Assembly: GCF_017565425.1 (NCBI RefSeq)
Contig: NZ_JAGEMK010000002.1
Coordinates: 1-64,000 of the forward strand
Direction of reading: 5' to 3'
DNA length: 64,000 bases
Origin: Actinotalea soli
GTDB lineage: Bacteria > Actinomycetota > Actinomycetes > Actinomycetales > Cellulomonadaceae
The notes under the pieces were generated by a model. The model was given only the letters and a program-made list of their open reading frames with translations. It did no database searches and had not been told where the DNA came from. Numbering within the stretch: position 1 is the first letter of the stretch; every line of letters begins with the position of its first letter. Below are positions 16,349 to 24,408 of this stretch, piece by piece. The translations under genes were made by a program, and so were the position numbers.

Positions 16349-16411
16349 GCCGCACGCCCCGAGAGCATCACCCAGCAGCACCCATCCCCCACCACAGCCT
16401 TGGAGTCGACC

Positions 16412-17086
16412 ATGTCGAGGAGCACCACCCGCCGCGGACGAGCGGCAGCTGCCGTCATCTCCGCGACGGTGCTGGTCCTCGCAGGATGCAGCTCCACGCA
16501 GGACGACACCGCCGACGCCCCGGCTCCCGTGACCTCCCCGACCGCGGAGCCCGAGCCCGAGGAGACGCGCCCCCCGCTCCCCGACGTCCCCGTGCAGTCG
16601 ACCGACCTCGAAGCCCTGGCCGCCTCGGCCGCCGTCGAACCGACGAGCCTGACCATCCCGGCCCTGGACATCTCCCTGCCGATCGACCCGGTGGGGGTCG
16701 AGGAGGACGGACAGATGGAGATCCCCCCGCTGGCCGAGCGGGCCGGGTGGTACCGCTACGGCGCCTCCCCCGGGGAGGAGGACGGCACCGCGGTGGTCGC
16801 CGCCCACGTCGACTCGGTCGCCTCGGCGGGCATGGGCCCCTTCGCCAAGCTGATGGACGTCGAGGAGGGCGACACGGTCGAGGTGACCCTGGCGGACGGC
16901 GCCACGGTCGAGTACTCGGTCACCGACGTGACGGTGCTCGCCAAGCCCCAGGTCACCTGGCCCGAGGTCTTCGTCCGGGACGGCGAGCACCGACTCGTGC
17001 TGGTCACCTGTGGCGGTACGTTTGAGCGCGAGGCCCGCAGCTACACCGACAACGTGATCGTCACCGCGGTGCCTGTCGGTGCATGA
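16412..17086 (+). CDS. Class F sortase
   Basis: A 224-residue exported sortase. It has a lipobox-like signal sequence (VLAGCSS), a proline/acidic spacer and a compact sortase barrel. The catalytic histidine is seen in VVAAHVDSV, the cysteine in VTCGGTF and the arginine shortly after in EREARSY. Class F sortases of actinobacteria are transpeptidases of poorly known substrates. The neighbouring DUF4397 protein has no sorting motif, so the substrate is elsewhere or unusual. The gene ends in an ATGA overlap with the sigma factor gene. GGAG precedes the ATG. Confidence 0.85.
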   Translation: MSRSTTRRGRAAAAVISATVLVLAGCSSTQDDTADAPAPVTSPTAEPEPEETRPPLPDVPVQSTDLEALAASAAVEPTSLTIPALDISLPIDPVGVEEDGQMEIPPLAERAGWYRYGASPGEEDGTAVVAAHVDSVASAGMGPFAKLMDVEEGDTVEVTLADGATVEYSVTDVTVLAKPQVTWPEVFVRDGEHRLVLVTCGGTFEREARSYTDNVIVTAVPVGA

Positions 17087-17760
17087 TGAGCGTGCTCACC
17101 GTGGCCCCGGCCGCGGAGCCCCGAGCCAGACCACGACCGTCGACGACGACCGAGCCGAGGAGGAACGTCCTGAGCGCCTCTCCCCCGACCGTGCCGCTCG
17201 ACGTCCGTGAGGCCTGGAGCGACGCGGACCTCGGCACGGCCTTCGCGCAGGGCGAGGAGTCGGCGCTCGCCGAGGCGTTCCGCCGCTGGTCGGCCTTCGT
17301 GCACACGTTGGCCTTCCGGGCGCTGCGGGACTCCACCGATGCCGAGGACGTGACCCAGCAGGTCTTCGTCGCCGCGTGGCGCGGGCGTACCGGGTTCGAC
17401 CCCGAGCGCTCTCCCCTCCCGGCGTGGCTCACCGGGATCACCCGCAACGCGATCGCCGACGTGCACCAGCGCAGGGCCCGGGACCGGCGCAACGAGCTCG
17501 CGGTCGCGACGACCGCGGGGCCCGAGCCCGAGTCGGAGATGGCCTCGGTCGCCGACCGCGTGACGGTCGCGGACGAGCTGGCTCGCCTGGGTGAGCCGCA
17601 ACGGACCATCCTGTCCCTGGCCTTCTACGACGACCTGACGCACGACCAGATCTCATCCCGGCTCGACCTGCCCCTGGGCACCGTGAAGAGCCACATCAGA
17701 CGTAGTCTCACGCGACTGCGCGACCGATTGGAGGTGGAGCATGGAGCACGTCGACCCTGA
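17083..17760 (+). CDS. ECF RNA polymerase sigma factor, SigK-like
   Basis: Up to 225 residues. Region 2 is visible as FRALRDSTDAEDVTQQVFVAAW and region 4 as FYDDLTHDQISSRLDLPLGTVKSHIRR. It is followed, with a 20-nt overlap, by an anti-sigma gene of the RskA type, and preceded by DUF4397 and sortase genes, a context typical of SigK. The start is uncertain. ATG 17083 overlaps the sortase stop but has a weak ribosome-binding site. A much better one (AGGAGGAACG, 17158-17167) lies before an in-frame CTG at 17170, which would give a 196-residue protein starting at SASPPTVPLDV. Confidence 0.88.
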   Translation: MMSVLTVAPAAEPRARPRPSTTTEPRRNVLSASPPTVPLDVREAWSDADLGTAFAQGEESALAEAFRRWSAFVHTLAFRALRDSTDAEDVTQQVFVAAWRGRTGFDPERSPLPAWLTGITRNAIADVHQRRARDRRNELAVATTAGPEPESEMASVADRVTVADELARLGEPQRTILSLAFYDDLTHDQISSRLDLPLGTVKSHIRRSLTRLRDRLEVEHGARRP

Positions 17761-18559
17761 GGTCCTGGCACTGGCCGCCCTCGGCGAGCCCGTCGACGAC
17801 GCGACCCGCGCCCACCTCGAGGCGTGCACCACCTGCGCCGCCGAGGTCGCCGAGCTCGCCTCGGTCGTCGCGACCGCACGCACCGCCACCCCCGAGGACG
17901 CGCCCGTCCCGGCCCCCGCCGGGGTGTGGGGCCGCATCCACGCGGAGCTGGACCTGAGCCCGGGGCTCGCCCCCGACGGCGAGACGGCGCCCGTCGCGCC
18001 GGTCGCTTCCGTCCCGGTCGCTCCGGACGACCGCACGACGACGGCCTCCGGCTCGGCGCCGGCGTCGCCCTCGGCCACCCCCGAGAGCGGAGCCCCGAGC
18101 AACGTCGTGCCCCTGCGACGTCGTCGTGCGCCGTGGGTCATGGCTGCGGCCGCGGCCGGCGTCGTGGTCGGTGGCGTCGGTGGCGCGGTCTGGGGCGGCG
18201 GCCTGCTCGACTCGGAGGCCCCGGCCCCCGTGGTCGCCGAGGCCGCCCTCGACCCGCTGCCCGGTTGGGACGCCACCGGCGCGGCCCAGGTCCACGAGGC
18301 CGAGGACGGCACCCGCCAGATCGTCGTGACCCTCGACACCGCCGCCGACGACGACGGCTACCGCGAGGTCTGGCTCATCGACCGCGAGGTCACCCGGCTG
18401 GTCAGCCTCGGCGTCCTCGAGGGCTCCGAGGGGACGTTCACGGTGCCCTCCGGGCTGGACCTGGACGACTTCGCGGTCGTCGACGTCTCCGCCGAGCCCT
18501 ACGACGGCGACCCGAACCACTCCGGGGACAGCATCATCCGGGGGATTCTGGACGCGTGA
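17741..18559 (+). CDS. Anti-sigma factor, RskA-like, with zinc-binding N-terminus
   Basis: A 272-residue single-pass membrane protein. The cytoplasmic N-terminus has the zinc anti-sigma motif HLEACTTC (H-x3-C-x2-C, about residues 27-34). A long Pro/Ala linker leads to one membrane helix (about residues 128-150) and an extracytoplasmic domain with REVWLIDREVTRLVSLG, typical of the RskA C-terminal domain. It should sequester the sigma factor encoded just upstream and release it after regulated proteolysis. The gene ends in a GTGA overlap with the DUF1990 gene. Confidence 0.88.
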   Translation: MEHVDPEVLALAALGEPVDDATRAHLEACTTCAAEVAELASVVATARTATPEDAPVPAPAGVWGRIHAELDLSPGLAPDGETAPVAPVASVPVAPDDRTTTASGSAPASPSATPESGAPSNVVPLRRRRAPWVMAAAAAGVVVGGVGGAVWGGGLLDSEAPAPVVAEAALDPLPGWDATGAAQVHEAEDGTRQIVVTLDTAADDDGYREVWLIDREVTRLVSLGVLEGSEGTFTVPSGLDLDDFAVVDVSAEPYDGDPNHSGDSIIRGILDA

Positions 18560-19071
18560 CGAGCGCCGGCGGGTCCGCTGCTGGCCTGACCTACCCGGAG
18601 GTGGGCGGCTCCTTGAGGGAGCACCTGCCGGGTGGCTACCGGCATTTGAGGTACCGGGTGCGGGTCGGGTCCGGGCACGAGACCTTCGCGCGGTACGCGG
18701 AAGCAGTCCTGACCTGGGAGCTGCACCGCCGTGCGGGGCTCACGGTGACGCCCTCCGCACCGACCGCCGTCGCGGGTGCGGACGTCGAGGTCGGCCTGCC
18801 TCTCGGCCCGGTGCTGGTCCGGGCGCCGAACCGGGTGGTCGCGGTCGTCGACGAGGACAACCGACAAGGCTTCGCGTACGGCTCGCGCGCCGGTCACCCG
18901 GAGTCCGGCGAGGAGGCCTTTGTCGTCCGCCTCGGCCTCGACGGGGGCGTCTGGTTGCACATCGACGGCTTCTCGCGCCCCGCCCGCTGGTACGCGCGCC
19001 TGGCCGCGCCGGTGACCAGGGCCGTGCAGGACGTCGTCACCCGGCGCTACCTGGCGGTGCGGCTGGACTGA
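18556..19071 (+). CDS. DUF1990 family protein
   Basis: A 171-residue soluble protein of the DUF1990 family, seen from GYRHLRYRVRVGSGHETFARYAE near the N-terminus, the VVAVVDEDNRQGFAYGSRAGHPESGEEAF core and FSRPARWYARLAAPVTRAVQD at the end. Biochemical function is unknown. The GTG start overlaps the anti-sigma stop, so it belongs to the same operon and may be under SigK control. It ends 8 nt before the convergent TetR gene. Confidence 0.82.
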   Translation: MTSAGGSAAGLTYPEVGGSLREHLPGGYRHLRYRVRVGSGHETFARYAEAVLTWELHRRAGLTVTPSAPTAVAGADVEVGLPLGPVLVRAPNRVVAVVDEDNRQGFAYGSRAGHPESGEEAFVVRLGLDGGVWLHIDGFSRPARWYARLAAPVTRAVQDVVTRRYLAVRLD

Positions 19072-19078
19072 CCCGAGG

Positions 19079-19615
19079 TCAGCTCACCGGCCTGAGCCTG
19101 CGGAGGAGGTCGCGCAAGGACGCCTCGTCGTCCTGGATCCGGGGCTCGGCCCCGACGAGGATCAGCTGGACGACGCCGTGCACGAGGGCGAAGGCGGCCA
19201 GCGCGTCGGTCCGCCGCGCCTCGGTGGACGGACCGAGACGACGCTCGAGGTGGTGCCAGGCGTCGCGGCGGGCGCGCTCGAGGGGTTCGTGCGTGCGGTC
19301 GAGGAGCTCCGTCTGCCACATGACCCCGTACAGGCCGGGGTGGCCGACGCCCCAGCGCACGTAGGCCACGCCCGCGTCGTCGAGGTCCTCCCCTGCGTCA
19401 GACAACGCCGCAGCCAGGCCTTCGAAGCCCTGGCAGGCCAGCTCGGTCAGCAGACCCGTCCGGCTGCCGAAGTGGTGGATCGGGGCTGCGTGGGAGACAC
19501 CCGCCCTGCGGGCGAGGTCGCGCAGGCTGAGTGCGTGGACGCCTGAGCTCTCGAGGGTCTGCGCTGCCAGTTCGAGGAGCTCGGCGCGCAGCGAGCCGTG
19601 GTGGTACGTCTCCAT
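19079..19615 (-). CDS. TetR family transcriptional regulator
   Basis: A 178-residue repressor beginning METYHHGSLRAELLELAAQ, a common opening of one TetR subgroup. The HTH is LSLRDLARRAGVSHAAPIHHFGSRTGLL at about residues 28-55, and the C-terminal domain is of the TetR_C_33/WHG type (YVRWGVGHPGLYGVMW). It is divergent from a DoxX-like membrane gene, with an inverted repeat between them that is its likely operator. TACACT ends 6 nt before the ATG and there is no Shine-Dalgarno, so the mRNA is probably leaderless and the operator overlaps its promoter. Confidence 0.88.
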   Translation of the reverse strand: METYHHGSLRAELLELAAQTLESSGVHALSLRDLARRAGVSHAAPIHHFGSRTGLLTELACQGFEGLAAALSDAGEDLDDAGVAYVRWGVGHPGLYGVMWQTELLDRTHEPLERARRDAWHHLERRLGPSTEARRTDALAAFALVHGVVQLILVGAEPRIQDDEASLRDLLRRLRPVS

Positions 19616-19643
19616 CTTGTCAGTGTAACTTGTCACCGACAAG
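19616..19643. promoter_or_regulatory. Probable TetR operator
   Basis: CTTGTC-ACC-GACAAG (19629-19643) is a 15-bp inverted repeat, with a third copy of the half-site CTTGTC at 19616-19621. It overlaps the -10-like hexamers of both divergent genes: TACACT (minus) and TAACTT (plus). Repression of both by the adjacent TetR protein is inferred. Confidence 0.6.
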
Positions 19644-19645
19644 AT

Positions 19646-20152
19646 ATGCCCAGCGTCTCTCACGAGGTCACCGTGACACTCCTCATCCCTCTCGTCATCG
19701 CCACGCTCGGCACCCGCGCGGGCGCCCACCTGGCGGTGCGGCGCGGTGCCCGGCGCGCCCAGGCGTGGGACTCGTGGCCCGGGGCGTGCGGCGCAGGTCT
19801 TGCCGCGGTGCTGGGCTCTGCCGCCGTCACCCACTTCATCGAGCCGCATCGGTCCGGGCTGATCGCGATCGTCCCCGCCTGGGTCCCCCACCCCGGGGAC
19901 GTCGTCACAGCCACCGGCGTGCTCGAGCTCTGCCTCGCGGTGGGCCTGGTCGTCCCCAGGACGCGCAGGTTCGCGGCCGTCGCCGCCATCCTCCTGCTCG
20001 TCGCGTTGTTCCCAGCCAACGTCGTCGCCGCCCAGGGAGTCGACCACCCGGCGGCGCCCGACACCCCCTTGCTCCCGCGCACGCTGCTGCAGGTCCTGCT
20101 CGTCGGAGTCGGGGCCGCCGCCGCGTCACGCGCCGACCTGCCACCACGATAA
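19646..20152 (+). CDS. DoxX-like membrane protein
   Basis: About 168 residues with four predicted membrane helices, including LLIPLVIATLGTRAGAH, AVVTHFIEPHRSGLIAIVP-type and ELCLAVGLVVPRTRRFAAVAAI. The HFIEPHR segment and helix order match the DoxX-like/DUF417-type family, small membrane proteins of uncertain role. The ATG at 19646 sits inside the operator. An in-frame GTG at 19673 with GAGGT upstream is an equally good start. It is probably repressed by the divergent TetR protein. It ends 32 nt before the next sigma gene. Confidence 0.7.
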   Translation: MPSVSHEVTVTLLIPLVIATLGTRAGAHLAVRRGARRAQAWDSWPGACGAGLAAVLGSAAVTHFIEPHRSGLIAIVPAWVPHPGDVVTATGVLELCLAVGLVVPRTRRFAAVAAILLLVALFPANVVAAQGVDHPAAPDTPLLPRTLLQVLLVGVGAAAASRADLPPR

Positions 20153-20183
20153 ACATGTCGTACCCCCTGCGACTTGGACGGGT

Positions 20184-20693
20184 ATGACGAGAACACGGTC
20201 CACGGGACCACCACGGGAGTTCGCGGCCTGGTACGCCACCGAGCTCCCCGGCATCTGCCGCGCGCTGGCGCTGGCGACCGGGGACGTGGGCCTCGGCGAG
20301 GAGGCCGCCGCCGAGGCCTTCGCCCGCGCCCTGCTCCACTGGCCGCGGGTCAGCCAGATGGACTCACCGACCGCGTGGGTCTACACCGTCGCCCTCAACG
20401 AGGTCCGGAGGTCGTGGCGACGCGGGGTCCTCGAGCGTCGTTACGTCCAACGGCTCCGCGACGAGCACCTGCCCGCCCCCACCGAGCCCGAGGACGAGCT
20501 GTGGCGCGCGGTCGCCGCCCTGCCGCCCCGGGCCCGGACCGCCATCGCCCTGCGGTACGTCGCTGACCTGCCTGAGCGCGAGATCGCCGACGTCATGAAC
20601 ATCTCCCGCGGCACCGTCGCCGCGACCCTCTCCACCGCCCGCCGTCGGCTCGCCGCGGCGCTCGGCCCCACTCTCGAGGAGTCCCTGCGATGA
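20184..20693 (+). CDS. ECF RNA polymerase sigma factor, SigE-family like
   Basis: A 169-residue sigma factor with a poorly conserved region 2 (EEAAAEAFARALLHWPRV; TAWVYTVALNEVRRSWRRG) and a clear region 4 (LPPRARTAIALRYVADLPEREIADVMNISRGTVAATLSTARRRL). It overlaps by 4 nt with a downstream gene for a membrane protein that is probably its regulator. This is the second ECF system within 3 kb. The promoter it recognises is unknown. Confidence 0.85.
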   Translation: MTRTRSTGPPREFAAWYATELPGICRALALATGDVGLGEEAAAEAFARALLHWPRVSQMDSPTAWVYTVALNEVRRSWRRGVLERRYVQRLRDEHLPAPTEPEDELWRAVAALPPRARTAIALRYVADLPEREIADVMNISRGTVAATLSTARRRLAAALGPTLEESLR

Positions 20694-21790
20694 ACGACGA
20701 CCAGCTCCACCGCCTCGCCCACGTCCAGACCCCCCGGCCCACGGTCCAGATCGGTCAGGTCGAGCAGCGCGCCAGGGCTCTGCGCCGGCGGCACCGGGCC
20801 ACGGTCGGGGCCGGGACCGCGGCCCTGGCCACTGCCCTCGTCGTCGGGGGCGTGAGCATCCCGGGCTCGCTGCAGCCTGGCGGCTCGAGCGACGAGCCCG
20901 TCGTGGCTCTCGCCCTCGGCGCCGCCCCCGCTCGGGCCGCCGACGCGGGCAAGGACTGCGACACCGGGACGGCCGCCTGGGCTGAACGCTCGACGTGGGC
21001 CCAGGACCAGGACGTCCTCGGCGCGGCGAGCCTGGTGGCCGACGCGCCGTGGCCGCTGACGGGCGTCGGGGTGCACGAGGAGACGGGCGCGTGCCTGCCC
21101 GCCGCCCCCGTGGCGGTGCTCGTCGACACCGCCCCCGTCCGTGGGATCACCGTGTGGGCCGACGTCGCCGAGCCCTGGACCGAGGACACCGAGGGCGTCG
21201 CCCCGTCCGAGGTCCGAGGCGTCGAGGGTCAGCTCCGCACCCTCGACGCGTCCTCGTACGCGACGTGGACCGAGGACGGGGTGCTGTGGATGGCGAGCGG
21301 GAGCGGGCTCCCCGCCGGCGAGCTGCTCGAGATCCTCGACGGGCTCGAGCTCGACCAGGGGCAGCTGGCGGAGGGCTCGGTGCCGCCCGGCTTCGACGTC
21401 GTGCAGCCCGGGGCCCGCCCGACCGAGCTCACGACCACCACCTGGTGGGTGCGCTACGGCGACACCGAGGCGGTCGAGGGCGAGGACCAGCCCGTCGGCG
21501 AGGGCGTCGACCTGGAGGTCACTGCGTCGTACCGGGAGCCCCCCGAGGTGGCCGCCTCCCACTTCGCGGAGGGGGTGCGGTTCGCCGAGGTCGACGGCGC
21601 CCGGGCGACCTTCGCTCCCATGGGCGACCCCGCCACCGACGTCGGCGGGTGGTTGCGCTGGCAGCGGGACGGGCTGACCTACACCGTGGTCGGCACCCTG
21701 CCGATGGAGGAGCTGCTCGACCTGGCGCGGTCGGTCGAGCCGGTCGACGTGACCGAGCCCGAGGTCATCGAGGCGCCGGACCTCTTCTGA
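20690..21790 (+). CDS. Membrane protein, probable partner of the upstream sigma factor
   Basis: A 366-residue single-pass protein: a short cytoplasmic N-terminus, basic RARALRRRHRAT, one membrane helix (about residues 41-63) and a large acidic extracytoplasmic domain with one cysteine pair (GKDCDTG; TGACLPA). It has no zinc anti-sigma motif and no enzyme motif. Overlap with the sigma gene suggests an anti-sigma or sensor role, as in other actinobacterial sigma/membrane-protein pairs, but this is inferred. Its last 26 bases overlap the convergent DUF4406-like gene. Confidence 0.6.
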   Translation: MNDDQLHRLAHVQTPRPTVQIGQVEQRARALRRRHRATVGAGTAALATALVVGGVSIPGSLQPGGSSDEPVVALALGAAPARAADAGKDCDTGTAAWAERSTWAQDQDVLGAASLVADAPWPLTGVGVHEETGACLPAAPVAVLVDTAPVRGITVWADVAEPWTEDTEGVAPSEVRGVEGQLRTLDASSYATWTEDGVLWMASGSGLPAGELLEILDGLELDQGQLAEGSVPPGFDVVQPGARPTELTTTTWWVRYGDTEAVEGEDQPVGEGVDLEVTASYREPPEVAASHFAEGVRFAEVDGARATFAPMGDPATDVGGWLRWQRDGLTYTVVGTLPMEELLDLARSVEPVDVTEPEVIEAPDLF

Positions 21791-22166
21791 CCGGCTCCAC
21801 CCCGGGCACGTCCTCGAGCCGGTAGTACACCGGCAGCCCCCGCTCGGTGGCGATGGCGACGTCCTGGTCGGCGCCTCGGGACTCCCCGGGCAACCTCAGC
21901 ACGGCGTCGCAGTGCGCCAGGAGTCGCTCAGCCGTCGGGTACATCACCTGGGAGGCCAACGGGTCCAGCGGGCCGGAGGCCCCGGCGGAGCTCAGCACGG
22001 GCAGGGCCACCCACTCCCCGATCATCGGGAGGTGGCCGGCGCTGAACAGGGGCCAGGCGGCCTCCTCCAGGTGTGCGAGGTTGGCCGCCATGCGCTCGGG
22101 GTCGTCATCCGTGCCTGAGCGGTAGGGGCCGGCAATGAGGATCATCAGGGACGTGTCAGTCGTCAT
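21765..22166 (-). CDS. DUF4406 / nucleoside 2-deoxyribosyltransferase-like protein
   Basis: A 133-residue Rossmann-like protein. It starts with MILIAGPYRSGTDDDPERM and has CDAVLRLPGESRGADQDVAIA followed by GLPVYYRLEDV, the pattern of DUF4406 and nucleoside deoxyribosyltransferase-like proteins (A/VxPYR...S.G...E...A...G). Its substrate is unknown. It is divergent from a DeoR-type regulator, with a short palindrome between. No Shine-Dalgarno is present; TACTGT ends 7 nt before the ATG. Confidence 0.72.
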   Translation of the reverse strand: MTTDTSLMILIAGPYRSGTDDDPERMAANLAHLEEAAWPLFSAGHLPMIGEWVALPVLSSAGASGPLDPLASQVMYPTAERLLAHCDAVLRLPGESRGADQDVAIATERGLPVYYRLEDVPGVEPVRRGPAPR

Positions 22167-22170
22167 AGGC

Positions 22171-22181
22171 GCTACAGTAGC
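22171..22181. promoter_or_regulatory. Short palindrome between divergent genes
   Basis: GCTACAGTAGC is a perfect 5-bp inverted repeat around one base. It contains -10-like hexamers on both strands (TACAGT, plus; TACTGT, minus). It may be the operator of the adjacent DeoR-type regulator. Confidence 0.4.
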
Positions 22182-22208
22182 CGCAAACACGCAACACTGG
22201 GGAGCATT

Positions 22209-22985
22209 GTGGATGATCGTGGATTGAGCCTTCCGGCGCACCGACGCGCGCTGCTCCTCGAGCGCCTGCAGACCGAGGGGCGGATCGTCGCCAAGGAGAT
22301 CGCTGCGGAGCTCGGAGTCACCGAGGACAGCGTGCGCCGGGACCTGCGCGAGCTCGCTGCCGCCGGGCTGTGCCAACGGGTCTACGGCGGGGCCCTGCCC
22401 GTCTCGCCCGCGGTCGCCGCCTACGCCGAGCGTCGCGCGGTGGCCACGACCAGCAAGCACCGGGTCGCCGTGACGGCGGCAAGCCTGGTGCAGCCCGGGG
22501 CCACGGTCATCATCGACGGCGGCACGACAGCCCTCGAGCTCGCCCGAGCCCTCCCGCCGGGCCTGGACGCCACCGTCGTCACCCACAGCCCCACCGTCGC
22601 GGCGGCCCTCGTCGAGCACCCCACGGTCCGGGTCTTCATCCTCGGGGGCCAGCTGTTCAAGCACTCTGCGGTGGCCTGCGGCGCCGTGACCACCGAAGCC
22701 GCCGCCCGCATCTCCGCGGACCTGTTCTTCCTCGGCGTCACCGGGGTGCACCCCGAGGAGCAGCTGACCACCGGGGACCCGGAGGAGGCTGCGATGAAAC
22801 GCGTGCTCGCCTCCCGCGCCGCCGACACCTACGTGCTGGCCAGCGAGGAGAAGATCGGCGCGGCCTCAGCGCACCAGGTGCTGCCCTTCGCGAGCGTCAC
22901 CGGCCTCATCACCGACGCCCCCGTCTCGACCGAGCTCGCGGCCGCACTCACGCGCGGAGAGGTCGGCGTCGTGGTCGCGGAGTGA
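22209..22985 (+). CDS. DeoR/GlpR family transcriptional regulator
   Basis: A 258-residue regulator. The N-terminal DeoR winged HTH is RRALLLERLQTEGRIVAKEIAAELGVTEDSVRRDLRELA at about residues 12-50, and the sugar-phosphate sensor domain has VIIDGGTTALELARALPP and VFILGGQLFKHSAVACG. DeoR proteins usually sense phosphorylated sugars or nucleosides, which fits a divergent nucleoside-deoxyribosyltransferase-like gene. The GTG start has GGGGAGC upstream. No sugar-utilisation genes follow, so the regulon may be just this locus or lie elsewhere. Confidence 0.88.
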   Translation: MDDRGLSLPAHRRALLLERLQTEGRIVAKEIAAELGVTEDSVRRDLRELAAAGLCQRVYGGALPVSPAVAAYAERRAVATTSKHRVAVTAASLVQPGATVIIDGGTTALELARALPPGLDATVVTHSPTVAAALVEHPTVRVFILGGQLFKHSAVACGAVTTEAAARISADLFFLGVTGVHPEEQLTTGDPEEAAMKRVLASRAADTYVLASEEKIGAASAHQVLPFASVTGLITDAPVSTELAAALTRGEVGVVVAE

Positions 22986-22994
22986 CCCCGCCCC

Positions 22995-23435
22995 TCACCC
23001 CGCCCGTCGCAGGTCGCGTGCCGGGTCGACGTCGTCCTCGTCCGCGCGACGCCGACGCGCCCTCGACGGGGGGAGGACGTCCCGGTCGGACCGGATCGCC
23101 AGCAGCACGCATCCAGCCAGACCCGCCGTCCCCGCGAGGACCAGCAGCGCAGCCTCCAGCTCGCTGGTCCCGCGGAACGCGCGCCAGGCGCTCAAGGAGC
23201 GGTCGCCGTCGATCGGGTCGTCGGTGGTCACCGGGGCGTCCCAGAACTGGGTCGCCCGTTCGGCCTCGGAGACGGTGGTGACGTCCTCCCACCACCCGCT
23301 CAGCCCGGGGGCTCGGTCGTCCCCACCGCCGAACGTCACCCCGGTGACGGTGGTGACCCCGAGGAGGGTGAAGGCTGCCGCTCCGAGCAGGACGAGGGCG
23401 ATCTCCCACCCCCGGCACCGCAACCACCTGCGCAC
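22995..23435 (-). CDS. Membrane protein of unknown function
   Basis: A 146-residue protein with two membrane helices (IALVLLGAAAFTLLGVTTV; AALLVLAGTAGLAGCVLLA) flanking an external acidic loop and ending in an Arg/Asp-rich tail. No family recognised. It lies 61 nt after the last gene of the anchored-repeat ABC operon and has its own likely start signal: TACGTT exactly 6 nt before the GTG and no Shine-Dalgarno. It is convergent with the DeoR gene. Confidence 0.55.
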   Translation of the reverse strand: MRRWLRCRGWEIALVLLGAAAFTLLGVTTVTGVTFGGGDDRAPGLSGWWEDVTTVSEAERATQFWDAPVTTDDPIDGDRSLSAWRAFRGTSELEAALLVLAGTAGLAGCVLLAIRSDRDVLPPSRARRRRADEDDVDPARDLRRAG

Positions 23436-23496
23436 GGTCGGAACGTAGCTGTCATGACCGTCCCTCGAGCGACGTGTCGGTGAACTCGAGGCGACG

Positions 23497-24408
23497 TCAC
23501 GAGCCTGGCACGAGCACCCCCGCCCCCTCGGCCTCCTCCGGCGTCGGTGCCGCCGTGCGCCCCCGTCGTCGGGCGATGAGCCCGTGCCGGGGGGCCAGGA
23601 ACCACGCCACGAGGAAGACGGCGGTCGCGACGAGGACGATGGTGCCTCCCGCGGGCAGGTCGAGGCTCCAGGACAGGTAGAGACCCACCAGCGCCGAGGA
23701 CCCGCCGATGACCGGCCCGAGCAGCATCATCACGCCGAGCCGGTCGGTGAGCAGGCGGGCCGCCGCGGCGGGCGTGATGAGCAGGGCCAGCACCAGGATG
23801 TTGCCGATGGTCTGCACCGAGATGACGATCGCGATGGTCACCAGGACGTAGAGCACCAGGTCGAGCCAGAAGACCGGCAGCCCGGCCGCGCGGGCCATCT
23901 CCCGGTCGAGGCTGACTGCGACGAGCTCCTTGTGCAGCACCAGCGCGACCAGGAGCAGGAGCGTCCCGGCGACCGCGACGACGAGGACGTCCTCGTCGGG
24001 GATGCCCGTGATCGAGCCGAAGAGGAACTGCTGCAGCGAGCCCGCGTACCCAGGGGCCGTGGAGATCACCACGATGCCGAGGGCGAAGGCCGCCACGAAG
24101 AAGACCCCGATGATCGAGTCCTCCTTGAGGCGCCGGTTCTGGGAGAACACCGCCACCAGCACGGCCGTGATCACCCCGGCGACCGCCCCGCCGATCACCA
24201 GGGAGCCCTGCAGGACGAAGGCCACCGCGAGACCGGGGAAGACGGCGTGGGCCACCGCGTCACCGATGAAGGCCATGCCGCGCAGCACCACGTGGCACCC
24301 GATCACCCCGCACACCACGCTCGACATGACGGCGACGAGCAGCGCCTTGGGCAGGAAGCCCAGGTCGGGGTTGAGCAGGTCCTGGACGAACTCGCCGATC
24401 GAGATCAT
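23497..24408 (-). CDS. Anchored-repeat-type ABC transporter, permease subunit
   Basis: A 303-residue ABC-3 family (ZnuB-like) integral membrane protein with about eight helices. The family signature is clear: GCHVVLRGMAFIGDAVAHAVFPGLA near residue 37 and QTIGNILVLALLITPAAAARLLTDR near 200. It is the last gene of a five-gene operon and overlaps the ATPase gene by ATGA. It should move a divalent metal, most likely zinc, into the cell. The association with surface repeat proteins defines the 'anchored repeat' subtype (TIGR03770-like). Confidence 0.9.
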   Translation of the reverse strand: MISIGEFVQDLLNPDLGFLPKALLVAVMSSVVCGVIGCHVVLRGMAFIGDAVAHAVFPGLAVAFVLQGSLVIGGAVAGVITAVLVAVFSQNRRLKEDSIIGVFFVAAFALGIVVISTAPGYAGSLQQFLFGSITGIPDEDVLVVAVAGTLLLLVALVLHKELVAVSLDREMARAAGLPVFWLDLVLYVLVTIAIVISVQTIGNILVLALLITPAAAARLLTDRLGVMMLLGPVIGGSSALVGLYLSWSLDLPAGGTIVLVATAVFLVAWFLAPRHGLIARRRGRTAAPTPEEAEGAGVLVPGS

